Made by a program: the position numbers and the translations under genes. 40,236 nucleotides of DNA, taken from assembly GCA_030631415.1 (NCBI GenBank), contig DAOVLE010000017.1:1-40236 (forward strand). Reading direction: 5' to 3'. Source of the stretch: JAAEQG01 sp023133475. GTDB taxonomy: Bacteria > Planctomycetota > Phycisphaerae > UBA1845. Within the stretch, counting starts at the first letter, position 1. Each line of letters begins with the position of its first letter. The notes beneath the pieces were generated by a model that had not been told where the DNA came from, made no database searches, and saw only the letters and a program-made list of their open reading frames with translations. Shown here piece after piece: positions 15,098 to 24,557 of this stretch.

Positions 15098-15442
15098 TCA
15101 CAAACGCCCACATTTTCCATTTTCCATTTCGGGCGGTTCGTCCTTCGGTGAATGCTCCATGCGTAGTTGCTGCGGTGCCAGACGCTCGAATAGAACCCTG
15201 GTCAGGTTGTTGCGGTTGGACAGGCCCATACGGCCGGCCAACTCGGCATCGAGTTGCCCCCGGAAGACCCGCTCGCCATGCCCGCCGTGCCCGAAGGGGC
15301 CTCGTAGCGGGTTATTCCTCATGGACTTCAGCAGCGTTTCATAAAAAACCGCCCCGATAACCTTACCGGTTGCTTGACGAAGTTGCTCCAGACGTGGATC
15401 GTGCAACAAGTTAACGTCGGTAGTGGAAGCGGTAGACAACAA
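15098..15442 (-). CDS. flgJ: Rod-binding protein, FlgJ N-terminal domain type
   Basis: 114 residues. TTG start at 15442, supported by GGGAGG 7 nt upstream. The core ATGKVIGAVFYETLLKSMRN followed by GGHGERVFRGQLDAELAGRM matches the rod-binding domain of FlgJ, which helps assemble the rod through the periplasm. The muramidase domain of enterobacterial FlgJ is absent, as in many other phyla. The last residues (EMENGKCGRL) are translated from an F-type repeat (CCATTTTCCATTTTCC), so the original C-terminus seems to have been replaced or extended by the repeat. Confidence 0.85.
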   Translation of the reverse strand: MLSTASTTDVNLLHDPRLEQLRQATGKVIGAVFYETLLKSMRNNPLRGPFGHGGHGERVFRGQLDAELAGRMGLSNRNNLTRVLFERLAPQQLRMEHSPKDEPPEMENGKCGRL

Positions 15443-15455
15443 TGTTGTTCCTCCC

Positions 15456-15624
15456 GTAGGGCGGGTTCTACCCGCCTAAAATGGAGAATGGAGAATTGGG
15501 GAATCAAACGATACCTTCTGCCTTCTCCACACTTCATTCGTCACGCTCCCCTTCGGGTCGCCGCTAAATACCCCGGCGCCGTTGCGAGCGTCCACATTCT
15601 CAATTCTCCATTCTCCATTCCTCC
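15456..15624. repeat. Repeat A half plus composite F element between flgI and flgJ
   Basis: GTAGGGCGGGTTCTACCCGC at 15456-15476, then GGAGAATGGAGAATT units, the core GGGTCGCCGCTAAATACCCC and a final ATTCTCAATTCTCCATTC tract that begins just after the flgI stop. Confidence 0.8.
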
Positions 15625-16788
15625 TCACTCCTCGCGCATGAGCTTTGCGTGTAGCTTGCCCTGGCGGTGGATTTCCTCCAGGATGTCGATGCGATCGTCG
15701 ATGGACACGTTGAGGCGGTTCAGTGCCTTCAGCAAACTCGCCACGTTGCCCCCGCCCGCGCCGGCTGGGTCCACCGGCACAAACCTCTGAGTCTGAGCCG
15801 CCATTACAGTGTCGGGCTGAGTCAGCTCGCCCGCCGCAACGGTGATGGTCAAACCACGCTTGGAGATCACCACGGGCGAAATCCTGGCGTCCCCACTCAC
15901 CACAATGGTCCCGCTGGTCCGGTTGATAATCACGCGGGCTTCGCTGGACGGCATCAGCAGCCGAGTCATCTGAATGTCACTGATCCAACGTGCCGGCTGC
16001 CTCCCCTTGGGCAGCAAAACCACCACGTTCTTGGGGTCCACCGCCACCGCCGCCCGGCCTACCATGGCAACGTCGGACAACTCGTCGTTCAGCGCCACGG
16101 CGATCTCCGAAGCTAACGCCCAACTGGCCTGCTCATTCTCCAGCACCAGCGTGATGTATTTCTCCTGCGGCTTGATCCAGTCGTTGCTGTAGGGCAGCTC
16201 ACGCCCGTAGGCGTAGAAGCCGACGAGGATGTCTTCCTCGAGTGTAGCCCCCTTGCGGATCACGCCGCTGGTCTTGATCTTGGGGTCCGACAGTTCGATC
16301 CGACCGCCGGCGAAGGCGTACACCGGGCTTTGAACACTGGGGTCGTGGAAAACCAGCGGAGCCGGCAGCAACCACCCGCCTGCCAGACTCTTGGCAGCTC
16401 CGAAAGTCGAGACCCGCACGTTCAGTCGATCGCCCTCGCGGCCGCCGTTTTCCGGTGTCACCGCACTGACCCACACCAAAGCGACGTTCTTGGTGTCCTT
16501 CAATTCGTCGAGCCCTTGCACCGGGTTGGAGTACTTCCGCAGCACGCCCGCCAAGGCTCTTATGGAGGGAGCGTAGCTGTCCCCGTCACCGGTGCCGTCC
16601 AGGCCGACAACCAGACCCTGGCCCAGGAGACGGTTGATCCGTTGGCCTTTCAAATGTGTAACGTCGCCCACGCGGGCGATCACGTCGGCTGCCCGGGCCG
16701 CCCCCACCTCGACCCACAGCAGCAACAGTAAGGCAACAAGGCAACGAGACAACAAGGCAACAAGTTTACCCGTTGACGCCGTGTACAT
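15625..16788 (-). CDS. flgI: Flagellar P-ring protein FlgI
   Basis: 387 residues from ATG 16788 (GGGAGA 8-9 nt upstream); an in-frame GTG at 16812 is less likely. A signal peptide (about 1-33, ending ARA) precedes the mature ADVIARVGDVTHLKGQRINR, LLGQGLVVGLDGTGDGD and the C-terminal IISKRGLTITV-like region. The length and motifs fit the periplasmic P-ring, the bushing of the rod in peptidoglycan. The hydrophobic core of the signal peptide (KLVALLSRCLVALLLLLW) is encoded by the dispersed repeat I (CAACAAGGCAACGAG on the plus strand, 16731-16773). Confidence 0.95.
   Translation of the reverse strand: MYTASTGKLVALLSRCLVALLLLLWVEVGAARAADVIARVGDVTHLKGQRINRLLGQGLVVGLDGTGDGDSYAPSIRALAGVLRKYSNPVQGLDELKDTKNVALVWVSAVTPENGGREGDRLNVRVSTFGAAKSLAGGWLLPAPLVFHDPSVQSPVYAFAGGRIELSDPKIKTSGVIRKGATLEEDILVGFYAYGRELPYSNDWIKPQEKYITLVLENEQASWALASEIAVALNDELSDVAMVGRAAVAVDPKNVVVLLPKGRQPARWISDIQMTRLLMPSSEARVIINRTSGTIVVSGDARISPVVISKRGLTITVAAGELTQPDTVMAAQTQRFVPVDPAGAGGGNVASLLKALNRLNVSIDDRIDILEEIHRQGKLHAKLMREE
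16729..16773. repeat. Repeat I inside the flgI signal-peptide codons
   Basis: AAGGCAACAAGGCAACGAGA followed by CAACAAGGCAACAAG. The same low-complexity unit lies in non-coding DNA at 10540-10555, 21397-21425, 28858-28880 and 31101-31155. Confidence 0.8.
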
Positions 16789-16827
16789 GAGTTTCTCCCA
16801 GCGAACTTCCACCCACCCTACGGGGCA

Positions 16828-17652
16828 CTAGAATGGTTTGGTCTTATCCAGTATTTTTTGCAGCCATCCGCGGCTGGAGCCGTCCCGGACGGCGCCGTGG
16901 TTCTTGACCTTCAGCATCAAATCCGCGAGTTGGGTGCTGAGCACGGTGTTGTCCGGGGTAATGTCAACACTTCGGCATATCCCGGTCAGTGCCATGGAAA
17001 TTCTTTCGTCCTCGAACTCCTGGCTGCTGCGGGCTTCGAGCACCAGGTTCCCGTTGGGTTTGACGTCGATGATCGTGGCGGTGATGCGTGTGGTGAATTT
17101 ATCTTCGCGATCCTTGTCCGCGGTGTTTTTGAGTTCGGTCTTCAACTCGTATTTGATGTTCGGCTTGCCGCGCCGAAAGAGCGCCGCCCCGATACCGCCT
17201 TCCATGAAGTTGATAAACGCATCGATTTTGCTGTCCAGCTTCGCTTCCTTTTTACTGTTGAGTGAGCCGTCGCTCTCGAACTTGGTCTGCTGGCGAACGA
17301 TGACCGTGATCAGGTCGTTCACGCGGAGCTTCTTGGGCGGCCTGACCTTGAGGGCTATCAGAGAGTGTTTCTCCAGGGTCGGGTTGCCCTCGTGCTCGGG
17401 CACTTCGCGACTGGTTTCAGGGTCAGGATCGGTGGGTGCGTGACGTTTGGACAAGGAGGTGGTCTGGGCACAAGCCGTGCTGCCGGCCACTAATAAGATT
17501 AGCAACATCCAGAGAAGCGGAACATGGTCAAGGGCCGCCTCGAAAGATTCTCGGGCAGGTCGTAACGTTATCGAGGGCGGCCCTTGACCATGCCACCCAG
17601 CCGGGTGTGGCTCTTGGCTATGCCAACCGGTTGCATCGTGCGATAATCTCAT
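16828..17652 (-). CDS. flgH: Flagellar L-ring lipoprotein FlgH
   Basis: 274 residues. ATG 17652 has a strong GGAGG 6 nt upstream. The conserved part begins near residue 45: a hydrophobic PLLWMLLILLVAGSTAC with lipoprotein Cys, then LRVNDLITVIVRQQTKFESDGSLNSKKE, KNTADKDREDKFTTRITATI and VDITPDNTVLSTQLADLML, typical of FlgH. It forms the outer-membrane L-ring around the rod. The first 40 or so codons are abnormal: they contain a 17-bp inverted repeat (17523-17539 with 17576-17592) that lengthens the signal-peptide n-region without breaking the frame. Confidence 0.93.
   Translation of the reverse strand: MRLSHDATGWHSQEPHPAGWHGQGPPSITLRPARESFEAALDHVPLLWMLLILLVAGSTACAQTTSLSKRHAPTDPDPETSREVPEHEGNPTLEKHSLIALKVRPPKKLRVNDLITVIVRQQTKFESDGSLNSKKEAKLDSKIDAFINFMEGGIGAALFRRGKPNIKYELKTELKNTADKDREDKFTTRITATIIDVKPNGNLVLEARSSQEFEDERISMALTGICRSVDITPDNTVLSTQLADLMLKVKNHGAVRDGSSRGWLQKILDKTKPF
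17523..17592. repeat. Inverted repeat within the 5' coding region of flgH
   Basis: CATGGTCAAGGGCCGCC at 17523-17539 and its exact complement GGCGGCCCTTGACCATG at 17576-17592 are 36 nt apart. An imperfect GCCACCCAGCCGGGTGTGGC palindrome follows directly. Both are translated in frame. Confidence 0.85.
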
Positions 17653-17729
17653 TGCAAACCTCCATAAACCAGTGCTCTGTCACCCACGAACCGATGGTTG
17701 GGTGGCCCATCCGGGGGCAACCCTTCAAA

Positions 17730-18839
17730 TCAATCACGACAGAGCACCAGGGCTGTTTCACGCAAGGCCGGCGGCACCTCGTCGCTCACCTGCACACATC
17801 GCGGGCCGACCACTCGCCCGACAATCCGCGCCCCACGCCGACCCTGCATGTGCAAGGTCACCAGTTGGCCGTATTCCCCGTCCTCGATGACCTTGGCGGC
17901 GGTGGTCACGCTGATCGTGCCGAACCGGGAGATCACCTCGACAATTTGACCGCGTTTGACCAGCGGAACACGCTCCAGGTCGCGTGTGCCAACCAGTTCA
18001 CCTGGTGGAATAAAGCGCCGGGCCCGCATACCGATCACCTCGCCCGGGTCGGCAAACCCGATACGGTTCAACTGGGTGAACCTCCGCGTGACCATGTGCA
18101 CGTCCCCAGCCCCCACGGTGGCTCCGCGATTGATCGCCCGGCGTGACACAGCAACGTCACGCAACATAGCCACCGTCACCACGATCGGGGCCTTCTGCAC
18201 CTCCACCGCATCGCGCAGGATGGTGGCTTCGAGTTGGATAAGCCCGATGATCGAATCCGACCTGGGTTGCAGGCGGAATCTGAACTCCGGCTCCGAGAGG
18301 TCCAGTTGCCCGGCGGAGGTTCGGCCGAAGTTGATGTCCGCCCGCCCGCCGTAGGCTGCCAGTTGCCGGTCAAAGTAGGCGGTTATGGCATCGCGCAGCG
18401 TGCGCCCGTCGGTCTGGTCCCGCTGGGGGTTTGGGGTTGACTTCGATTGTCGTGCGACCTTTGGTGCAGGCGGGGAGGTTTCCACCGGCCGGCGAACAGC
18501 ACATTCCGCCGCACCTTTAACGATCACCTTGGCCCGGTTCACCCCGTGTTTGGCCAGCGCCTCGCGGACGGCTGACAGCGGCAGGATGCGCGATCCACCG
18601 GGCTCGGGTGCGGAGGTTATGACCAGTTCTTTCAGTGCCTTCTTGGTGTCAGCGTCGAACCCGTGCAACTGGGCCACGTCGCCCAGGCGAATCACATCCT
18701 CGATCACCACCGCACCAAGCCAAAGCCGCACCGAACCGGCTTCGCTCGAACCGCGTGCAACCACGTCCTGAACTCCGACTGCAAAGACCAAGGCGCACAA
18801 AAGCAGTGGGTGCCATGCTTTCATTCGGTTAAATGTCAT
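17730..18839 (-). CDS. flgA: Flagellar P-ring assembly chaperone FlgA
   Basis: 369 residues from ATG 18839, which is about 11 nt from GAGAAGG. An ATG at 18848 overlaps the flgG stop (TAATG) and is an alternative. A signal peptide (WHPLLLCALVFAVGVQDVVA) precedes two long regions: an N-terminal domain with the AECAVRRP segment and the C-terminal SAF/FlgA domain (VSRRAINRGATVGAGDVHM, IGMRARRFIPPGELV, VKRGQIVEVISRFG, ILG/GRVVGPR-type end). FlgA is a periplasmic chaperone for FlgI. At about 370 residues it is longer than enterobacterial FlgA (about 220). It is translationally coupled to flgG. Confidence 0.92.
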   Translation of the reverse strand: MTFNRMKAWHPLLLCALVFAVGVQDVVARGSSEAGSVRLWLGAVVIEDVIRLGDVAQLHGFDADTKKALKELVITSAPEPGGSRILPLSAVREALAKHGVNRAKVIVKGAAECAVRRPVETSPPAPKVARQSKSTPNPQRDQTDGRTLRDAITAYFDRQLAAYGGRADINFGRTSAGQLDLSEPEFRFRLQPRSDSIIGLIQLEATILRDAVEVQKAPIVVTVAMLRDVAVSRRAINRGATVGAGDVHMVTRRFTQLNRIGFADPGEVIGMRARRFIPPGELVGTRDLERVPLVKRGQIVEVISRFGTISVTTAAKVIEDGEYGQLVTLHMQGRRGARIVGRVVGPRCVQVSDEVPPALRETALVLCRD

Positions 18840-18847
18840 AACAACCA

Positions 18848-19657
18848 TTACCTTCTCAGCATGTTGGCCACGGTCTGGAGTGCCTGGTTGGCGCTCTGGA
18901 CCGATTGGCTATTCAGCTCGAATGCCCGTTGCGTGCGGATCAGGGCAATCAGCTCGCGCACCGGGTCGACGTTGCTCATCTCCAGAAAGTTGTTCTGGAT
19001 ACTGCCCAGCCCATCCTGTTGAGGCGAGCCGGTGACCGGCGTTCCCGAGGCGGCGGTCTCGGCGTAGAGGTTTTGCCCGATCTGTTTTAATCCTTCCGGG
19101 TTGACGAAGCGAGCCAGTTCGATTTGCCCCACGGTGGTTGGCGTGGTTGACCCTTGGGCGATGACTCGCACCTGCCCGTCGCGGGTTACGGTGATGTCTC
19201 GTGAGCCGGGTGGGACTTGGATCGGCGGGTCCAGCACTGCCCCTTCGGTGGTGCCCAGGACGATGGTTCCCTCGGAGTTCTGGCTGAAGTTGCCTGCTCG
19301 GGTGTAGGCGACGATGGGGTCGCCGTTCTCGATCACCGTGAGTTTGAAGAATCCCTCGCCCTCGATCATCATATCCAGCGGGTTGGCGGTGGGGTCCACC
19401 GAACCGTGCTCGAAGTTCAACTGGGTGCCCGAGACCGCCACGCCAAGCCCCACTTGGATACCGTGCGGGATAGGTTCGTTCTCGGCGTTCAGCACTCCCG
19501 GTTCGCGCCGGATTTGGTAGAGCAGGTCTTCAAAGTTCACCCGCGAAGCCTTAAAGCCCACCGTGTTGACGTTGGCCAGATTGTTGGCCGCCACGTCCAG
19601 CGCGGTGTCCAGCGCTTTCATGCCCGAAGCGGCAGAATGGAGTGCAAGAATTGCCAT
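18848..19657 (-). CDS. flgG: Flagellar distal rod protein FlgG
   Basis: 269 residues. N-terminal LHSAASGMKALDTALDVAAN followed by NLANVNTVGFKASRVNFEDLLY and C-terminal FLEMSNVDPVRELIALIRTQ, then RAFELNSQSVQSANQALQ, are diagnostic of FlgG. It forms the distal rod that passes through the P and L rings encoded next. ATG 19657 has GAGG about 10 nt upstream. Its stop TAA overlaps the following flgA ATG. Confidence 0.96.
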   Translation of the reverse strand: MAILALHSAASGMKALDTALDVAANNLANVNTVGFKASRVNFEDLLYQIRREPGVLNAENEPIPHGIQVGLGVAVSGTQLNFEHGSVDPTANPLDMMIEGEGFFKLTVIENGDPIVAYTRAGNFSQNSEGTIVLGTTEGAVLDPPIQVPPGSRDITVTRDGQVRVIAQGSTTPTTVGQIELARFVNPEGLKQIGQNLYAETAASGTPVTGSPQQDGLGSIQNNFLEMSNVDPVRELIALIRTQRAFELNSQSVQSANQALQTVANMLRR

Positions 19658-19693
19658 AAAGCATCATCCTCAAACCAACTTACCCGGGGAGAA

Positions 19694-19884
19694 AATGGAG
19701 AATGGAGAATTCGGGAAGTATGGTCGCGTCAGGAGTATTTAGCGGCGACAAGTCCGCAACGTTTAGCGGCGACCCGAAGGGGAGCGCGATGAATGAAGCG
19801 TGGAGAACGCAAAAAATGGCGCTTGATTCTCCATTCTCAATTCTCAATTCTCAATTCTCAATTCTCCATTCCCCATTCCCCCCT
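19694..19884. repeat. Composite F element (reversed) between flgF and flgG
   Basis: GGAGAATGGAGAATTCGGG, a core with TTTAGCGGCGACCCGAAGGG (two TTTAGCGGCGAC motifs), then ATTCTCCATTCTCAATTCTC units up to the flgF stop. It fills almost the whole 230-nt gap between two operon genes. Confidence 0.85.
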
Positions 19885-19887
19885 GCG

Positions 19888-20661
19888 TTAGACGACTCGT
19901 CCGACCTTGTTGACTGCTTCGCCGATGGTTTGGTCCTGGAGAGTTATCAACCGGGCGTTTAGCTCCATAGCTCGGGTTGCCTCGATCATCTCCACCAAAC
20001 CGGTCATGGGGTTTTGAGCCGACCGTTCGATATAACCGCCATGGACCTGACTGTTCTGTGGTGCACGTGGCGGATCACCGATTGAGACAAACAGGTTCTT
20101 GCCGACCTTGCGCAATCCCTGGCGGTCGGCGAACTCGACCACCCCCAGTTTCGCCACCACCGTATTGCCTGCGCCCTGGGTGATGGTCCCATCCCCGGCG
20201 ATTTTGATCTTGCCGTCGGTGGTGTTGATTTGGACGGCCTTGCCGGCATTATCGAGCACCTTCGTTCGGCCTTGATTGGCAGCCATCACCAGTTCACCTT
20301 GACGATTGAGGGTGAATTTGCCGTCGCGGGTGTAGCGAAGATCGTCTCCTTCGCGCACGGTAAAGAACCCATCGCCGGCAATGGCGGCATCGAGGTCACC
20401 ACCGGTATGCACCAGAGAACCCTGGTCGAAGTTGGTGTAGGTCGGGCGAACCCAGTTTCCACCGCCCAACCGATCAAGCAGACGGTGTCCGTACCGGGCT
20501 CCGTCGGGGTTCTGGTAAGCCTCCACCGGCCGCTCGTGAATCACCGCCAGATCACGCTTAAACCCAACCGTCTCGACGTTGGCCAGATTGTTGGTGATGA
20601 TCTCCTGCCGGTACTGGTTAACCTGTAATCCGCCCACTGATAGCCATAGCCCGTAGGTCAT
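19888..20661 (-). CDS. flgF: Flagellar proximal rod protein FlgF
   Basis: 257 residues, ATG 20661 with AAGGAG 8 nt upstream. The flagellar basal-body rod signature NQYRQEIITNNLANVETVGF is at residues about 15-34; LDAAIAGDGFFTV follows in the middle and MTGLVEMIEATRAMELNARL near the C-terminus. It forms part of the proximal rod next to FlgG. It is the first recognisable flagellar gene of the cluster and lies 28 nt after a small gene of unknown function. Confidence 0.94.
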   Translation of the reverse strand: MTYGLWLSVGGLQVNQYRQEIITNNLANVETVGFKRDLAVIHERPVEAYQNPDGARYGHRLLDRLGGGNWVRPTYTNFDQGSLVHTGGDLDAAIAGDGFFTVREGDDLRYTRDGKFTLNRQGELVMAANQGRTKVLDNAGKAVQINTTDGKIKIAGDGTITQGAGNTVVAKLGVVEFADRQGLRKVGKNLFVSIGDPPRAPQNSQVHGGYIERSAQNPMTGLVEMIEATRAMELNARLITLQDQTIGEAVNKVGRVV

Positions 20662-20689
20662 ACCATCGGCTCCTTCACGTTCAGCCCCC

Positions 20690-20878
20690 TCAATTCCTCA
20701 GCAGTGCGTCATTGCTCGGGCAAGTGGCCTGCTGTTTGTTTGTGTTCTCGAACAGCGTGCAGGCTGCTGCCTGGACCGCCGCCCGGCGTATCTGCCGGCC
20801 CAAGTCCGCCCAGTCGCAACCGCCTTGGCCAAGGCGGACGCATTGCGAATCACTATCCTTTTGACGTGTGTTGGTCAT
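20690..20878 (-). CDS. Small protein at the head of the flagellar cluster, function unknown
   Basis: 62 residues. The start ATG 20878 has a full GGAGG 7 nt upstream, and flgF begins 28 nt after its stop, so it is very likely translated as first gene of the flagellar operon. The protein has three Cys, a helical GRQIRRAAVQAAACTLFENT and no signal peptide or membrane segment. I do not recognise a family. A flagellar regulator or chaperone would be a guess. Confidence 0.6.
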   Translation of the reverse strand: MTNTRQKDSDSQCVRLGQGGCDWADLGRQIRRAAVQAAACTLFENTNKQQATCPSNDALLRN

Positions 20879-20896
20879 ACACGAACCTCCAGTTCA

Positions 20897-20978
20897 GTCC
20901 AAGGTCCAAGGTCCAAAGTCCAAAGTCCCGCTGATCCCTGACTTTGGACTTTGGACCAGGGACTTTGGACTTAGTCCC
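20897..20978. repeat. Repeat E palindrome in the flagellar leader
   Basis: GTCCAAGGTCCAAAGTCCAA units on the left and their complement GACTTTGGACTTTGGACC on the right surround CGCTGATCCCTG. It lies 19 nt upstream of the first gene's ATG, inside the predicted leader. Confidence 0.85.
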
Positions 20979-21005
20979 AAGGCGGGCAGAACCCGCCCTA
21001 CTCGG

Positions 21006-21021
21006 AGCAACTGCCATACCA
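21006..21021 (-). promoter_or_regulatory. Candidate sigma-54 promoter for the flagellar cluster
   Basis: On the minus strand TGGTATGGCAGTTGCT matches TGGCACG-N4-TTGCW in 10 of 12 constrained positions, with the GG-N10-GC spacing intact. It would start transcription near 20996, about 118 nt upstream of the small first gene. Flagellar rod and ring genes are sigma-54 controlled in many bacteria, so the position makes sense. No activator site was identified. Confidence 0.5.
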
Positions 21022-21645
21022 ACCAGCCCGAAACTTGTCCCGTGCAAACTGCCCGCGACGACCCAACCTATTGGCAAAGAAAATGTTACGCGATATGTGA
21101 ACGGGGTGTTTTTGCCGACCTGCCGGATACCTCAACGCTCCGACGGCGCAAACCCTGCACCAGGCACAGGCAACCCCTGCCGCCTTCGGCGGCATCCGGA
21201 AACCATGAAAAGGGAGGCAGACGTAGGGTGGGTGGAACCTCGCGAAGCGAGGTGGAACCCTCCATTCAGGGACAAGTCCAAGCCTGCATTTTTCACACCG
21301 CAGAGAGCGCGGAGAACGCAGAGTATTTCCTGGAAAGAAGTTACAGCTAAATTAGGGCGTATCGGGTGTAAACATTTAGTAAACCCGTGGTGAAGAAGGC
21401 AAGAAGCAACAAGGCAACGAGGCGTCTGCGGATCCGAGCCCTGGGGTAAGGCGGCAACCTTGGGCAAGCCGTCGCGCTAGGCCCGGCATTTATGCCGGGC
21501 CTAGCGCAAGACTGCCGCTACGAAACCCACGCTATCACGCATACGGGTTTACTGAATATTTACCCATTCAGGGACGAGTCCAAGGTCTAAAGTCCCGCGG
21601 GTCTCTGACTTTGGACCTTGGACTGAACGGCGGGTGAAACCCGCC

Positions 21646-23406
<1,761 letters not shown>

Positions 23407-23426
23407 CGTTTTTTACCTCGCTCAAT

Positions 23427-23503
23427 AGTCCAAGGTCCAAAGTCCAAAGTCCAAGGTTCCGCTGATCTCTGACTTTGGACTTTGGACTAGGAACTTTGGA
23501 CTT
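23427..23503. repeat. Repeat E palindrome upstream of glnS
   Basis: TCCAAGGTCCAAAGTCCAAA, a centre CCGCTGATCTCTG and the complementary GACTTTGGACTTTGGACTAG. It starts about 20 nt upstream of the glnS ATG, as at the flagellar cluster. A B copy follows at about 23515-23557. Confidence 0.85.
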
Positions 23504-23639
23504 CCTAGCCGGTGCGGTGGGTTGCGCTTCGCTTTGCGAAGCTCCACCCACCCTACAGGGGACTCCGCATCCTCCACAGCATGAAAAGTCCAGGTTAATC
23601 ATACTCTGCCCCCTCCTCAGTCACAATTACAGGCAGCGC

Positions 23640-24557
23640 TCAACCCACCTTTGCAATCCGCGGGTCGATCAGCCCGTAGACCACATCCACCAGGGTGTTG
23701 AACGCCACCAGTATGACGGAGAAGACCAGCACAGTGCTCATAATCAGGCCTCGATCCAGGTTCAAAGCCCCATCCACGAAATGCTGCCCCAAGCCCGGCA
23801 CGCCGAAGACCTTCTCGACCACAAACGATCCGGTCATCGCCTGTGCGGCAGCCGGCCCCAGGAAGCTCAACACTGGCAGGAACGCCGGCTTAAACGCATG
23901 CTTCCAGACCACCACCCGCCGGCCCACTCCTTTTGCCAGGGCGGTCCGCACGAAATCGCTGCCCAAAACGTCCAGCATGCCGATGTATGTCAGCCGGGCA
24001 ACATAGGCGGCGAACGGCAGAGAAAGGGTAAAAGCCGGCAAAGGCACATGAGCCAACGTGCCCCAGCCGCCGATCGGGAACCAATGTGCAAACACCGCAA
24101 ACACGATCAGCAGCGCCGACCCGGTCACAAATGTCGGCAGGCTGATCCCCAGCAGAATCAAACCCATGGTGGTCAGATTGAACCACCTGTTGCGGTGCAC
24201 GGCGCTCAGCACGCCCACCGGAACACCAACCAACACCGCCAGCAGAATAGCCGCAAACCCTAGTGTCATCGAGACCGGCAGGGCGTCGGCGATAATCTGG
24301 CTACAGGTCCAGTCTTTGTATTGGAAGGAGGGGCCGAAGTCCAGGCGGATGGCGCCAGCCAGGAACTCGAAGAAATACTTCACCGGGTCGTTGATGTTGT
24401 AGCGAGCCTCCAGGGCCTTGAGCACCTCGGGGGACATATTGCGTTCCGGGTTGGAAAAGGGATTGCCCGGGACCACCATCACCATAACAAAGGTGAGCAC
24501 GTAAACCGCCGCAACGGTTGCCAGCCCCAGAGCAAATCTGCGAAGAATCCTTGTCAT
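23640..24557 (-). CDS. ABC transporter permease, OppB/DppB type
   Basis: 305 residues from ATG 24557. Features: an N-terminal membrane helix (FALGLATVAAVYVLTFVMVM), VPGNPF, LDFGPSFQY, an inner-membrane block with the EAA-type loop (DFVRTALAKGVGRRVVVWKH) and the family ending FVDVVYGLIDPRI. Such permeases import di-/oligopeptides or nickel together with an OppC-type partner, two ATPases and a binding protein. None of these is encoded in the window: glnS lies 233 nt downstream and repeats lie upstream. It is therefore an orphan here, either with partners elsewhere or as a remnant. Confidence 0.9.
   Translation of the reverse strand: MTRILRRFALGLATVAAVYVLTFVMVMVVPGNPFSNPERNMSPEVLKALEARYNINDPVKYFFEFLAGAIRLDFGPSFQYKDWTCSQIIADALPVSMTLGFAAILLAVLVGVPVGVLSAVHRNRWFNLTTMGLILLGISLPTFVTGSALLIVFAVFAHWFPIGGWGTLAHVPLPAFTLSLPFAAYVARLTYIGMLDVLGSDFVRTALAKGVGRRVVVWKHAFKPAFLPVLSFLGPAAAQAMTGSFVVEKVFGVPGLGQHFVDGALNLDRGLIMSTVLVFSVILVAFNTLVDVVYGLIDPRIAKVG

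Larger units (their letters stand above)
20879..21645. other. Repeat-rich region between glnS and the flagellar cluster
   Basis: No credible gene in 767 bp. From left: E palindrome 20897-20978, A half 20981-21001, sigma-54-like site 21006-21021, a unique stretch 21022-21215, B copy 21223-21262, G'-type element 21286-21360, I motif 21397-21425, H palindrome around 21476-21506, a stretch shared (inverted) with 34325-34405, E copy 21575-21626 and A half at the glnS stop. Confidence 0.75.

Noticed and set aside
14442..15113. Extended flgN N-terminus to 15113
   Set aside because: The extension translates repeats B and F; ATG 14966 has a good ribosome site.
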